55,959 bases of DNA, from positions 1-55,959 of the forward strand of contig JAIETL010000025.1 of NCBI GenBank assembly GCA_019745195.1, in the 5' to 3' direction. The translations under genes were made by a program, and so were the position numbers. The notes beneath the pieces were generated by a model, which was not told where the DNA came from, did not search any database, and saw only the letters and a program-made list of their open reading frames with translations. This stretch comes from Beijerinckiaceae bacterium. GTDB taxonomy: Bacteria > Pseudomonadota > Alphaproteobacteria > Rhizobiales > Beijerinckiaceae. Shown piece by piece: positions 43,827-52,166 of this stretch. The first letter of the stretch is position 1. Every line of letters begins with the position of its first letter.

Positions 43827-44791
43827 GCGCGAACCTTGCCGGGATACAGCCCGCAAGCGGCGATGTCGGCCTGCCGGCGAGCCTCGCAATGCCGATTCTC
43901 GCTTTTGCGATCCTGATCGGTTGGGCGCATGCCAGCCCGGGCGCGGTTCCCGCCCTCTTCTGGGTGGCTGTGCTCGCCGCATGGGCCTTGTCGTGGTGGC
44001 TCAATCACCGGATCGCGGAGCGGCTGCGCGGCCGGCGCAGCCTGCTGCCGCCGCTGATCTTCGGCCTCGTGCTGTTTGCGCTCTGGGAGATCGCCTGCGT
44101 CGGCGGCGGCATTCCCTTCGTACTGATGCCGCCGCCTTCGGCGATCCTGACGAAGCTGTTCGCCAGCGGCGGGACACTCCTGCCCGACTTCGTTCAGACG
44201 GTGCTGAAATCGGCGCTGCCTGGCTGGGCGCTGGGCGGGTTTGCCGGCTTCGCGGTGGCGCTCGCCTGCGACCGCAGCCCGTTCCTGCGCCGGGGCGTCC
44301 TGCCGATCGCCGATTTCGTCTCGGCCCTGCCGATCATCGGCATCGCGCCCATCATGGTGATGTGGTTCGGCTTCGACTGGCAGTCCAAGGTCGCAGTGGT
44401 GGTGGCGATGACCTTCTTCCCGATGCTGATCAACACGCTGGCGGGCCTCTCGGCGGCGGGCCATCAGGAGCGCGACCTGATGCGCAGCTACGGCGCGGAC
44501 TGGGGAACGACGCTTTTGCGCCTGCGGCTGCCGATGGCGCTGCCCTTCATCTTCAACGCGCTCAAGATCAACGCGACGCTGGCGCTGATCGGCGCGATCG
44601 TGGCCGAGTTCTTCGGCACGCCGACCGTCGGCATGGGCTTCCGGATCTCGACCGAGATCGGCCGCATGGGCCTCGACATGGTCTGGGCCGAGATCGTCGT
44701 CGCCGCGCTCGCGGGCTCGATGTTCTACGGCGCGCTTACGCTGCTGGAGCGCGCGGCGACCTTCTGGCATCCTTCGTTCAGAACACGCTGA
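43823..44791 (+). CDS. ABC transporter permease 2, pyrimidine locus
   Basis: A 322-residue permease with two extra N-terminal helices (MPILAFAILIGWAHA, PALFWVAVLAAWALSWWLN) before the six-helix core. The coupling loop is DLMRSYGADWGTTLLRLRLPMALPFIFNALKIN. LPIIGIAPIMVMWFGFDWQSK and LIGAIVAEFFGTPTVGMGFRI follow the family. It begins with GTG inside the permease 1 stop (GTGA). It would pair with permease 1. Confidence 0.87.
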   Translation: MSANLAGIQPASGDVGLPASLAMPILAFAILIGWAHASPGAVPALFWVAVLAAWALSWWLNHRIAERLRGRRSLLPPLIFGLVLFALWEIACVGGGIPFVLMPPPSAILTKLFASGGTLLPDFVQTVLKSALPGWALGGFAGFAVALACDRSPFLRRGVLPIADFVSALPIIGIAPIMVMWFGFDWQSKVAVVVAMTFFPMLINTLAGLSAAGHQERDLMRSYGADWGTTLLRLRLPMALPFIFNALKINATLALIGAIVAEFFGTPTVGMGFRISTEIGRMGLDMVWAEIVVAALAGSMFYGALTLLERAATFWHPSFRTR

Positions 44792-44840
44792 GACCGGCCG
44801 ACCACGACGACGTCAATCACCAACAACAGGGGACAAGACC

Positions 44841-45827
44841 ATGAAGACGACCATACTCGCCACCGCCGCCGCGCTCCTGCTCGGCACCGCCGCCCAGGCG
44901 CAGGAGAAGGTCACGCTGCAGCTGAAATGGGTCGTTCAGGCCCAGTTCGCCGGCTATCTCGTCGCCAAGGACAAGGGCTTTTACAAGGAGGCCGGGCTCG
45001 ACGTCACGATCAAGCCCGGCGGCCCCGACATCGCCCCGCCGCAGGTCATCGCCGGCGGCGGCGCGGATGTGGTCGTCGAGTGGATGCCCGCCGCGCTCGC
45101 CGCCCGCGAGAAGGGCGTGGCGCTCGTCAACATCGCCCAGCCCTTCAAGCGCTCGGGCATGATGCTGACCTGCCGGGCCGAGACCGGGATCAAGGCCCCG
45201 ACCGACCTGAAGGACCGCACGCTCGGCGTCTGGTTCTTCGGCAACGAGTACCCGTTCATGTCGTGGATGGCCAAGCTCGGCTACAAGACCGACGGTTCGG
45301 CGGGCGGCGTCAAGGTGCTGAAGCAGGGCTTCAACGTCGATCCGCTGCTGCAGAAGCAGGCCGACTGCGTGTCGACCATGACCTATAACGAGTACTGGCA
45401 GGTCATCGACGGCGGGCTCTCGGCCGACAAGCTCGTCGCCTTCAAATACGAGGACCAGGGCGTCGCTACCATGGAAGACGGGCTCTACGCGCTCGAATCC
45501 AAGCTCGCCGACCCGGCCTTCTCCGCCCGCATGGCGAAATTCGTGAAGGCCTCGCTGAAGGGCTGGGAGTATGCCCGCGCCAACCCGGCGGAAGCCGTCA
45601 AGATCGTGCTGAACAACGACTCGACCGGCGCGCAGACCGAAAAACATCAGGCTCGCATGCTCGGCGAGATCAACAAGCTGACGGACGGCTCCAACGGCAA
45701 GCTCGATACGGCCGATTACGAGCGCACGGTGAAGACCCTGCTCGGCGGCGGCGGCGAGACGCCGGTGATCTCCAAGGCTCCGGTCGGAGCGTGGACGCAT
45801 GCGGTGATCGATGCCGCGCTGAAGTGA
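44841..45827 (+). CDS. ABC transporter substrate-binding protein, pyrimidine locus
   Basis: A 328-residue periplasmic protein with a signal peptide (ILATAAALLLGTAAQAQ). It has the NMT1/ThiY-type core: TLQLKWVVQAQFAGYLVAKDKGFYKEAGLDVTI, then LGVWFFGNEYPFMSWMAKLG and YNEYWQVIDGGL. ThiY-like proteins bind pyrimidine-type ligands, and the gene sits next to preTA and the dihydropyrimidinase. I infer uracil, thymine or a hydropyrimidine as ligand. A long palindrome follows its stop. Confidence 0.87.
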   Translation: MKTTILATAAALLLGTAAQAQEKVTLQLKWVVQAQFAGYLVAKDKGFYKEAGLDVTIKPGGPDIAPPQVIAGGGADVVVEWMPAALAAREKGVALVNIAQPFKRSGMMLTCRAETGIKAPTDLKDRTLGVWFFGNEYPFMSWMAKLGYKTDGSAGGVKVLKQGFNVDPLLQKQADCVSTMTYNEYWQVIDGGLSADKLVAFKYEDQGVATMEDGLYALESKLADPAFSARMAKFVKASLKGWEYARANPAEAVKIVLNNDSTGAQTEKHQARMLGEINKLTDGSNGKLDTADYERTVKTLLGGGGETPVISKAPVGAWTHAVIDAALK

Positions 45828-45835
45828 GACCACAT

Positions 45836-45967
45836 CTGCCATTTCGGGGCGCAGCGAAGCCCGCGAACCCGGAACCCATGACCGGGTCAAACATCTGGTG
45901 CAGGCGAAAGGGCCTCACCCGGTCGTGGGTTCCGGGATCTTCGCTTCGCGAAGCCCCGGAATGACAG
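45836..45967. repeat. Palindromic intergenic repeat, family E
   Basis: CTGCCATTTCGGGGC...GCGAAGCCC...CCGGAACCCATGACCGGGT on the left is mirrored by CACCCGGTCGTGGGTTCCGG...CTTCGCTTCGCGAAGCCCCG with GAATGACAG on the right. It lies between the binding-protein gene and the dihydropyrimidinase gene, inside the presumed operon. Confidence 0.82.
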
Positions 45968-46004
45968 CGTAGCAGCCTGATCTCGACCAAGCCGGAGCCC
46001 ACCC

Positions 46005-47459
46005 ATGACCCTCCTCATCCGTGGCGGAACCATCGTCAATCACGACGCCTCGCGCCGGGCCGATGTGCTGGTCGAAGGCGGCGTCATCGCCGCCATCGGC
46101 GAGGGACTTGAGGCGCCGGCCGGCTGCGAGATCATCGATGCGGGCGGGGCGTTCGTCCTGCCCGGCGGCATCGACCCACACACCCATTGCGAGCTCGCCT
46201 TCATGGGCTCGGTCTCGGCCGACGATTTCGAATGGGCGACCAAGGCGGCGCTGACCGGCGGCACGACGATGATCGTCGATTTCTGCATCCCCGCGCCCGG
46301 CGGCTCGATGAAGGCGGCCTATGCCGACTGGCGCGCGCGTGCAGCCAAGGCCGCCTGCGACTACGGCTTCCACATGGCGGTGACGGGCTGGTCGAAGAGC
46401 ATCTTCGACGAGATGGAAACCGTCGTGAACGAGTACGGCGTCAACTCGTTCAAGCATTTCATGGCATACAAGGGCGCGCTGATGGTCGATGACGAGGTGC
46501 TGCTGCGCTCGTTCCAGCGCTGCGCCGCGCTCGGCGCCATCCCCATGGTCCATGCCGAGAACGGCGACGTCGTCGCGCAACTGCAGGAGAAATACATCGC
46601 TGACGGCGTCACCGGGCCGGAGGGTCACGCATTGTCGCGCCCGCCCGTGGTCGAGGGCGAGGCCGCCAACCGCGCCATCATGATCGCCGACATGGCGGGT
46701 TCGCAGCTCTATATCGTGCATGTGAGCTGCCGCGAGGCGCATGAGGCGATTTCGCGCGCCCGCGCCAGGGGCCAGCGCGTCTATGGCGAGCCGCTGATCC
46801 AGCATCTCGTGCTCGACGAGAGCGAATACTACCACACTGACTGGGACCATGCGGCGCGGCGCGTGATGTCGCCACCGTTCCGGCCGAAGCTGCATCAGGA
46901 CTCGCTCTGGGCCGGGCTGCAATCGGGCTCGCTGCAGGTCGTCGCCACAGACCATTGCGCCTTCACCGATGCGCAAAAGCGCCTCGGCCGCCACGACTTC
47001 CGCATCATCCCCAACGGCACCGGCGGGCTGGAAGACCGGCTGCCGGTGCTGTGGAGCGAGGGCGTCGCCACGGGGCGGCTGACGCGCGAGGAGTTCGTCG
47101 CCGTGACCTCGGCCAACATTGCCCGCATCCTCAACATTTTCCCGCGCAAGGGGGCGGTCGCGGTCGGCTCCGACGCCGACCTCGTCATCATCGATCCGGC
47201 GGCGACCAAGACGATCGCGGCGGCCAGCCAGACCAGCCGGATCGAATACAACGTCTTCGAGGGCAAGGCCTGCAAGGGCGCACCGGTCGCGACGATCGCG
47301 GGCGGAACGCTCGCCTGGCGGCCCGGCGAACTGCGCGCGCAGGCGGGCGGCGGGGCCTATGTCAAGCGCCCCGCCTGCCCCGCCGCCCATGTCGCCAATG
47401 CGACCTGGCGGGCGCTCAACGCAGCCCGCGGAGTCGCCCGCGCCGAGGTGACGCCGTGA
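46005..47459 (+). CDS. hydA: Dihydropyrimidinase (D-hydantoinase family)
   Basis: This enzyme opens dihydrouracil or dihydrothymine to N-carbamoyl-beta-amino acids. The 484-residue product has the binuclear metal site of the family at the usual positions: H59 and H61 in GIDPHTHCEL, carboxylated K150 in NSFKHFMAYKG, H183 in VHAENGD, H239 in IVHVSC and D316 in ATDHCAF. It follows preTA and the importer in the same locus, giving step two of the reductive pathway. It is cytoplasmic and tetrameric in family members. The C-terminus GARAEVTP-like tail is unremarkable. Confidence 0.95.
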   Translation: MTLLIRGGTIVNHDASRRADVLVEGGVIAAIGEGLEAPAGCEIIDAGGAFVLPGGIDPHTHCELAFMGSVSADDFEWATKAALTGGTTMIVDFCIPAPGGSMKAAYADWRARAAKAACDYGFHMAVTGWSKSIFDEMETVVNEYGVNSFKHFMAYKGALMVDDEVLLRSFQRCAALGAIPMVHAENGDVVAQLQEKYIADGVTGPEGHALSRPPVVEGEAANRAIMIADMAGSQLYIVHVSCREAHEAISRARARGQRVYGEPLIQHLVLDESEYYHTDWDHAARRVMSPPFRPKLHQDSLWAGLQSGSLQVVATDHCAFTDAQKRLGRHDFRIIPNGTGGLEDRLPVLWSEGVATGRLTREEFVAVTSANIARILNIFPRKGAVAVGSDADLVIIDPAATKTIAAASQTSRIEYNVFEGKACKGAPVATIAGGTLAWRPGELRAQAGGGAYVKRPACPAAHVANATWRALNAARGVARAEVTP

Positions 47460-47469
47460 GCGCCTGGCC

Positions 47470-47560
47470 CGTCATGGTCGGCCTTGTGCCGACCATCCAC
47501 GTCTTGCACGTGGCCGATGTTGCGAAGACGTGGATGCTCGGGACAAGCCCGAGCATGACG
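47470..47560. repeat. Palindromic intergenic repeat, family B (copy 2)
   Basis: CGTCATGGTCGGCCTTGTGC plus CGACCATCCACGTCTT on the left is mirrored by AAGACGTGGATGCTCGGGAC plus AAGCCCGAGCATGACG on the right. It lies between the dihydropyrimidinase and N-carbamoyl hydrolase genes, as copy 1 lies within the ssu-like operon. Confidence 0.88.
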
Positions 47561-47577
47561 ATGAGGGAAATAGGCCG

Positions 47578-48825
47578 GTGACCGCGACGAACCTCACGAT
47601 CGATCCGCAGCGCCTCTGGGACACGCTGATGGAGACCGCCAAAATCGGCGGCACTGCCAAGGGCGGCATCAGGCGGCTGACGCTGACGGAAGAGGACAGG
47701 CAGGTCCGCGACTGGTTCAAGGCGCAATGCGAGGCGCTCGGCTGCACGGTCGCGGTCGACGAGGTCGGGACCATGTTCGCGCGCCGGCCCGGAAAGGACC
47801 CGGACGCGCTGCCGATCGCGATGGGCTCGCATCTCGACACGCAGCCGACGGGCGGCAAGTTCGACGGCGTGCTCGGCGTGCTGGCCGGGCTCGAGGTGCT
47901 GCGCACGCTGCATGCGATGGACTACCAGACCAACGCACCGCTGGAGCTGGTCAACTGGACCAATGAGGAGGGCAGCCGCTTCGCGCCCGCCATGCTGGCG
48001 TCCGGCGTCTTCGCCGGCGCGTTCACCCGCGAGGAGGCCTATGGCAAGCGCGACCGCGACGGCGTCAGCTTCGCCGAGGCGCTCGACGCGATCGGCTATC
48101 GCGGGCGCGAGCCTGTCGGCCGACGCAAATTCGGGGCGATGTTCGAATTGCATATCGAGCAGGGGCCGATCCTCGAAAACGAGAACAGGATGATCGGTGT
48201 CGTCACCGGCGTGCAGGGCATCCGCTGGTACGAGGTCACCGTCACCGGCCAGGACGCCCATACCGGGGCGACGCCGATGTATCTGCGCAAGAACGCCCTG
48301 CTGGGCGCGGCCCGCGTCATCGAGGCGGTGGACGCCATCGCCCATGCCCACGCGCCCGACGCCGTCGGCACCGTCGGGCTGATCGAGAACCGGCCCAACA
48401 GCCGCAACGTCATCCCCGGCGAGGTCTTCTTCACCGTCGATCTGCGCTACAAGGACGAGGCGGTGGTCAACGTGATGGAGGCGGAGTTCCGGGCCGCGCT
48501 CGAACGCTGCCTGACGCCGCTCGGGCTGACCTACAGGGAGGCGATGATCTGGAGTTCGCCGGCGGTCGCCTTCGCGCCGGAGCTGATCTCCTGCGTGCGC
48601 GAGGGCGCGGCGGCGGCCGGTCACGAGACGCGCGATCTCGTCTCGGGCGCGGGCCATGACGCGGCCTATATCGCGCGCGTCGCGCCGACGACGATGATCT
48701 TCGTGCCCTGCGCCGGCGGCGTCAGCCACAACGAGGCGGAATCGTCGAGCTTCGACGAATGCGCGGCGGGTGCGCAGGTGCTGCTGGAGGCCGTGCTGGC
48801 TTTTGACCGCCGCCGCGCCGATTGA
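47578..48825 (+). CDS. M20-family N-carbamoyl amidohydrolase (beta-ureidopropionase candidate)
   Basis: A 415-residue Zn-dependent hydrolase of the hydantoinase/carbamoylase (HyuC/AllC/beta-alanine synthase) family. The metal motifs are IAMGSHLDTQPTGGKFDGVLG, NWTNEEGSRFAPAM and ELHIEQGPILE; SGAGHDAAYIARVAPTTMIF and NSRNVIPGE are also conserved. It would split N-carbamoyl-beta-alanine into beta-alanine, CO2 and ammonia, the third step after hydA. I chose the GTG at 47578; the upstream frame is translated palindrome sequence. Allantoate or N-carbamoyl amino acids are alternative substrates. Confidence 0.9.
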   Translation: MTATNLTIDPQRLWDTLMETAKIGGTAKGGIRRLTLTEEDRQVRDWFKAQCEALGCTVAVDEVGTMFARRPGKDPDALPIAMGSHLDTQPTGGKFDGVLGVLAGLEVLRTLHAMDYQTNAPLELVNWTNEEGSRFAPAMLASGVFAGAFTREEAYGKRDRDGVSFAEALDAIGYRGREPVGRRKFGAMFELHIEQGPILENENRMIGVVTGVQGIRWYEVTVTGQDAHTGATPMYLRKNALLGAARVIEAVDAIAHAHAPDAVGTVGLIENRPNSRNVIPGEVFFTVDLRYKDEAVVNVMEAEFRAALERCLTPLGLTYREAMIWSSPAVAFAPELISCVREGAAAAGHETRDLVSGAGHDAAYIARVAPTTMIFVPCAGGVSHNEAESSSFDECAAGAQVLLEAVLAFDRRRAD

Positions 48826-48843
48826 CCCGTGATGGCTACTCCG

Positions 48844-48896
48844 TGATCCGGGGTAGCAGCCGAGTTGCCCCGGGCCGCGCCTTTTCCCCCGGATCA
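48844..48896. terminator. Inverted repeat between convergent hydrolase and tolC genes
   Basis: TGATCCGGGG (48844-48853) pairs with CCCCGGATCA (48887-48896) around a GC-rich loop with an inner CTTTT. It lies between two convergent stops and overlaps the tolC stop. It may terminate both transcripts, but it lacks a long T-run. Confidence 0.45.
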
Positions 48897-50354
48897 GCGC
48901 CCGTCGGGCGTCTGTGTTCCCCAGAGCAGGTTCTTGACCTGGTCGTAGTGGCGGCGGGGGTCGTAGTGCTCGGCGCGCAGCTTCAGCGTCTCGGCCGAGA
49001 GCCTGCCGACAGCCGAGAGCACCGAATAGGACGCCACGACCCGGTCGCGCTGCGCGGTCACCAGCGTCGAGCGGGCGCTGACCAGTTCCTGCTGGGCGTT
49101 GAGCACGTCGAGCGTGGTGCGCTGGCCGACCTTGGCCTCCTCGCGCACGCCGGCAAGCGCCGTCTCGGCCGCCTGGACCTGGGCCTGGGCCGCCGTGATC
49201 TGCGCCTTGGCGGCTTCAAGCCCGCCCCAGGCCGAAACCACCGCCGCGCGCACCGTGTCGCGCTGGGTGTCGACCTCGATCCGGCGCTGGCCGGCGGTCT
49301 CCTTGGCCTGGCGCGTGCGCGAATAGACCTGGCCGCCCTCGTAGATCGGGATCGTCAGCGTGCCGACGAGGCTGGCCGAGGTGCGGTTGTCGCCGAAGGC
49401 CGTCGAATCATAGCGCTGCTGGACCTGGCCGCGCACGCCCAGCACCGGATAGAGATCGGCCTCGGTCACCTTGACCTGCAGCTCGGCGGCGTCGACGCCA
49501 TGCAGCGAGGCGATGATCGCGGGATGGCCCGACAGCGCGACCTGCAGCGCGCCCGGCAGCGATTTCGGCAGCAGGTTCTCGACCGGGCGCCCCGGCGCCA
49601 GCGCGCGCGGCTCGACGCCGACATTCTGGCGGTAGCGCGCGATCGAGGTCTTGAGGTTCGACTCGGCCAGGATCGCCTGCGACTGCGACGAGGACAGGCG
49701 CGCCTCGGCCTGCGCCACGTCGGTGCGCGTCACCTCGCCGACCTGAAACCGGTCGCGCGTCTGGCGCAACTGCTCCTCCAGAACCTCGACATTGTTGCGG
49801 TTGAGGTTGAGGATCGCGGTGTCGCGCAGCACGTTCATATAGGAGGTCGCGGCGTCGAGCAGCACGTTCTGCTCGGTGTTGCGCAGCGTCGCGCGCGCCC
49901 CCAGCACCTGCGACTCCGCCTGGCTGACGGAGTTGCGCGTCTTGCCGCCGTCGAAGATGTTCTGGTCGACCGTGACGCCCGCCCCGCGCGGTGCGAGCCG
50001 CGAGATCGCGGTCGAATGCACGCCGCGCGTCGTCGCGTTGGCCGGCGTGTCGGACTCGGTGATGCTCGCCCCGATATCGGCCGATGCATTGATCCTCGGG
50101 CGATAGCCCGACAGCGCCTGCGGCACGTTCTCGTTGGTCACCCGCACCGCCGCGCGCTGCGCGTTCAGCGTCGGATTGCCCGCATAGGCGCGCCCGAGCG
50201 CGGCCTCCATCGTCTGGGCCGATACGCTCGTTGCAGCGCCAGCGAGAAACCCGGCGGCCGCAAGCGCGGCAAACCCCGTCCCGGCCGTCTTCCCGTCGAA
50301 CAGATGTCGTTTCACTGGACGCCTCATGTGCGGACTCATGTCACGCCCAGGCAT
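48894..50354 (-). CDS. tolC: TolC-family outer membrane efflux protein
   Basis: An outer-membrane channel for tripartite efflux pumps or type I secretion. The 486-residue product has a signal peptide (about residues 1-47, ending ATSVSAQ), then the two OEP repeats: TMEAALGRAYAGNPTLNAQRA, GVTVDQNIFDGGKTRNSVSQAES, RQTRDRFQVGEVTRTDVAQAEARLSSS, LTIPIYEGGQVYSRTRQAKE and REEAKVGQRTTLDVLNAQQELV. The start at 50354 has GAGG 8 bases upstream; later ATGs at 50339 and 50327 are possible. No inner-membrane pump gene is adjacent. pcm lies directly upstream. Confidence 0.9.
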   Translation of the reverse strand: MPGRDMSPHMRRPVKRHLFDGKTAGTGFAALAAAGFLAGAATSVSAQTMEAALGRAYAGNPTLNAQRAAVRVTNENVPQALSGYRPRINASADIGASITESDTPANATTRGVHSTAISRLAPRGAGVTVDQNIFDGGKTRNSVSQAESQVLGARATLRNTEQNVLLDAATSYMNVLRDTAILNLNRNNVEVLEEQLRQTRDRFQVGEVTRTDVAQAEARLSSSQSQAILAESNLKTSIARYRQNVGVEPRALAPGRPVENLLPKSLPGALQVALSGHPAIIASLHGVDAAELQVKVTEADLYPVLGVRGQVQQRYDSTAFGDNRTSASLVGTLTIPIYEGGQVYSRTRQAKETAGQRRIEVDTQRDTVRAAVVSAWGGLEAAKAQITAAQAQVQAAETALAGVREEAKVGQRTTLDVLNAQQELVSARSTLVTAQRDRVVASYSVLSAVGRLSAETLKLRAEHYDPRRHYDQVKNLLWGTQTPDGR

Positions 50355-50477
50355 CGCCCCAGCCTCGGCATACGAATAGAGCGCGATACATAGCCTTCCT
50401 ACGACGCCACGCCAACGCCGGGTTAACGGGCGTTCAGGTTTCCGTCCCGCAGTGCCGCAAAAATGCGACACTTCCAC

Positions 50478-51110
50478 TCAGAAGACAAAGGCCGGCGCCC
50501 GCCGAAATTCGGCCAAAGCCGGCACTGCCGCGTCGAAAACCGGCCTTCCCGAGACGCTGTGCCCGGATTTCCGATAGAGCTTAACCCGCGCCGCGCGGCC
50601 CAGTCCCTCGACCGCGATCAGCCGCCCCTCGGAAGCCAGCAAGCTGAACAGATCCTCCGGCGGCTCCTCGCAGGCGCCGCTCACCAGAATCACGTCGAAG
50701 GATTCAGCCGCGGGACGATCCCCGGTCGCGGCCACGCCGCTGCCGGCCAGCGCGTCGGCGGCGAGCGCCCGCGCGGCTGCATCGGGCTCCCAGAGCGTCA
50801 CGGAGGCCCCCATCGCGGCCATCAGCGCCGCGCCATAGCCGGAGCCGCCGCCGAATTCGAGCGCGCGCTCGCCCGGCTGCAGATCGAGCGTCTGGATCAT
50901 CCGCGCGATCACCATCGGCGCCATCAGCGCCCGGCCGCTGCCCGGCAGCGGCACGGACTGGTCGAGATAGGCCAGATGCGCCGACGTCGCGGGCAGAAAT
51001 CGCTCGCGCGCGACCTTGTCGGCGGCGGCGAGCACGGCCCGGTCCGTCACGTCATAGGTCCGCAACTGGCAATCCACCATCATGCGGCGCAATTCGGCGA
51101 AGCTGTCCAT
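50478..51110 (-). CDS. Protein-L-isoaspartate O-methyltransferase-family protein
   Basis: A 210-residue SAM-dependent methyltransferase of the PCMT family, which repairs isoaspartyl damage in proteins. Visible features are MMVDCQLRTYDVTDRAVLAA, PLPGSGRALMAPMVIARMIQ, the SAM motif ALEFGGGSGYGAALMAAMG and ILVSGACEEPPEDLFSLL. Alphaproteobacteria often carry this gene before tolC, as here, so it may have a more specific role than general repair. The start at MDSFAELRRM was chosen; the upstream frame runs into the tRNA-Cys region. Confidence 0.87.
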   Translation of the reverse strand: MDSFAELRRMMVDCQLRTYDVTDRAVLAAADKVARERFLPATSAHLAYLDQSVPLPGSGRALMAPMVIARMIQTLDLQPGERALEFGGGSGYGAALMAAMGASVTLWEPDAAARALAADALAGSGVAATGDRPAAESFDVILVSGACEEPPEDLFSLLASEGRLIAVEGLGRAARVKLYRKSGHSVSGRPVFDAAVPALAEFRRAPAFVF

Positions 51111-51275
51111 CTCATGCGTTCCCGTCGCTGCTACGATGGCAGGCGCGCCGCGTTCCGGTCGGGAAACATCGACGCCATCGCGCTTCGCTTCATGTTCGAC
51201 GGCAGCCGAAAAGGCAAGATCGAAGGCGGCGCGCGCCACGCGACGATCGCGAGCCAGGAGCCATTTCGATGAGCT

Positions 51276-51349
51276 TGGAGGCCTCGCCCGGAATCGAACC
51301 GGGGTGCAAGGATTTGCAGTCCTCTGCGTAACCACTCCGCCACGAGGCC
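51276..51349 (-). tRNA. tRNA-Cys (GCA)
   Basis: Read on the minus strand, the acceptor GGCCTCG pairs with CGAGGCC, followed by T and an encoded CCA. The anticodon loop is ACTGCAAAT with anticodon GCA, and the T-arm is CCCGG-TTCGATT-CCGGG. It is 74 nt including CCA. It lies upstream of the pcm-like gene on the same strand. Confidence 0.95.
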
Positions 51350-51434
51350 GTCCGCAACGCCGCGCCGGCGGAACGCAGCGTCGTCGAGACGCGCGTCTAA
51401 CCACATGCCGGGCGCGCCTGCAAGCCAATCCGCG

Positions 51435-52145
51435 TCAACGCGCGCCGCTTTGCGGGTTTCCGCGTGTCTGCCCCGGACCATGGGCGATCAGAGCCCGCAG
51501 CAGCAGGGCCAGCACGACCGCGTTCAGGAGGTGCCAGGCCCAATGCAGCCCGAACGGAACGCTCCCGCAAGCGACCGAATCGAGCGAGCGCAGCGTCAGC
51601 GACACGGCAAAGACGAAGCCCGCCAGCGTCAGGAGCCTCCGAGCCGCCGGGGCCATGCCGCGCAGCCTAAGGGCCAGAGCGACGCCAAACAGCCCGAGCA
51701 CGAACGCGGCGTAGCCGGCCGAGCCGCGCATGCCGGCGGGCAGAAGCGGGCCCAGAGCCGCCGACAGCCCGAAGGCGACCGCAACGAACAGGGCCATTCC
51801 GACCAGGCTCGTTGCCGGAGAGAGACCGAGAAAGCGCCGCAGGGCGAGACCTAAACAGGAGAAGGCGAAAAGCTGGATGGGAACGACGTCGGCGAGCAGC
51901 GTCCAGCGCGCCGGCATGGTGTGGAACAGGAAAGAGCCGATGCCGATGGCGAAGACCAGCCCGATCATCAGCACTGCCGCGAGATCGCGCCCGCCGGTGC
52001 GGCGCCAGAGCACGAACCCGAGGATGGCCGCCACGATGAAGGCGCCATTGCTGACCGCATTCAGCGGCTCGGCCCAGAAGGCAGCGCTGAGGCGCTCGCA
52101 ATAGCCGAAAGCCGGCATGGGCGCTGTTGTGGTCGCTGCAGTCAT
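51435..52145 (-). CDS. Ceramidase-domain (CREST superfamily) membrane protein
   Basis: A 236-residue protein with about seven hydrophobic helices. It has the conserved features of the ceramidase family: YCERLSAAFWAEPLNAVSNGAF near the start, GIGSFLFHTMPARWTLLADVVP (metal-binding His and Asp), and PFGLHWAWHLLNAVVLALLL near the C-terminus. CREST proteins are metal-dependent membrane hydrolases; bacterial members are uncharacterised and may act on lipid amides. It is followed by tRNA-Cys and lies 21 bases downstream of the acyltransferase-like gene. Confidence 0.82.
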   Translation of the reverse strand: MTAATTTAPMPAFGYCERLSAAFWAEPLNAVSNGAFIVAAILGFVLWRRTGGRDLAAVLMIGLVFAIGIGSFLFHTMPARWTLLADVVPIQLFAFSCLGLALRRFLGLSPATSLVGMALFVAVAFGLSAALGPLLPAGMRGSAGYAAFVLGLFGVALALRLRGMAPAARRLLTLAGFVFAVSLTLRSLDSVACGSVPFGLHWAWHLLNAVVLALLLRALIAHGPGQTRGNPQSGAR

Positions 52146-52166
52146 CGGCGTTCCTCTGCCGCCCTG

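Noticed and set aside
45836..45967. A third RutR-type box suggested by TGACCGGGTCA before hydA
   Set aside because: It is part of the family E palindrome and lacks the TTGACCA-N2-TGGTCAA spacing.
6263..47560. Repeated elements considered as a CRISPR array
   Set aside because: The repeats are dispersed, long, self-complementary and single at each site. There are no regular spacers and no cas genes.
47530..47577. N-terminal extension of the N-carbamoyl hydrolase (MDARDKPEHDDEGNRP)
   Set aside because: These codons are the translated right arm of the family B palindrome. The GTG at 47578 is the better start.
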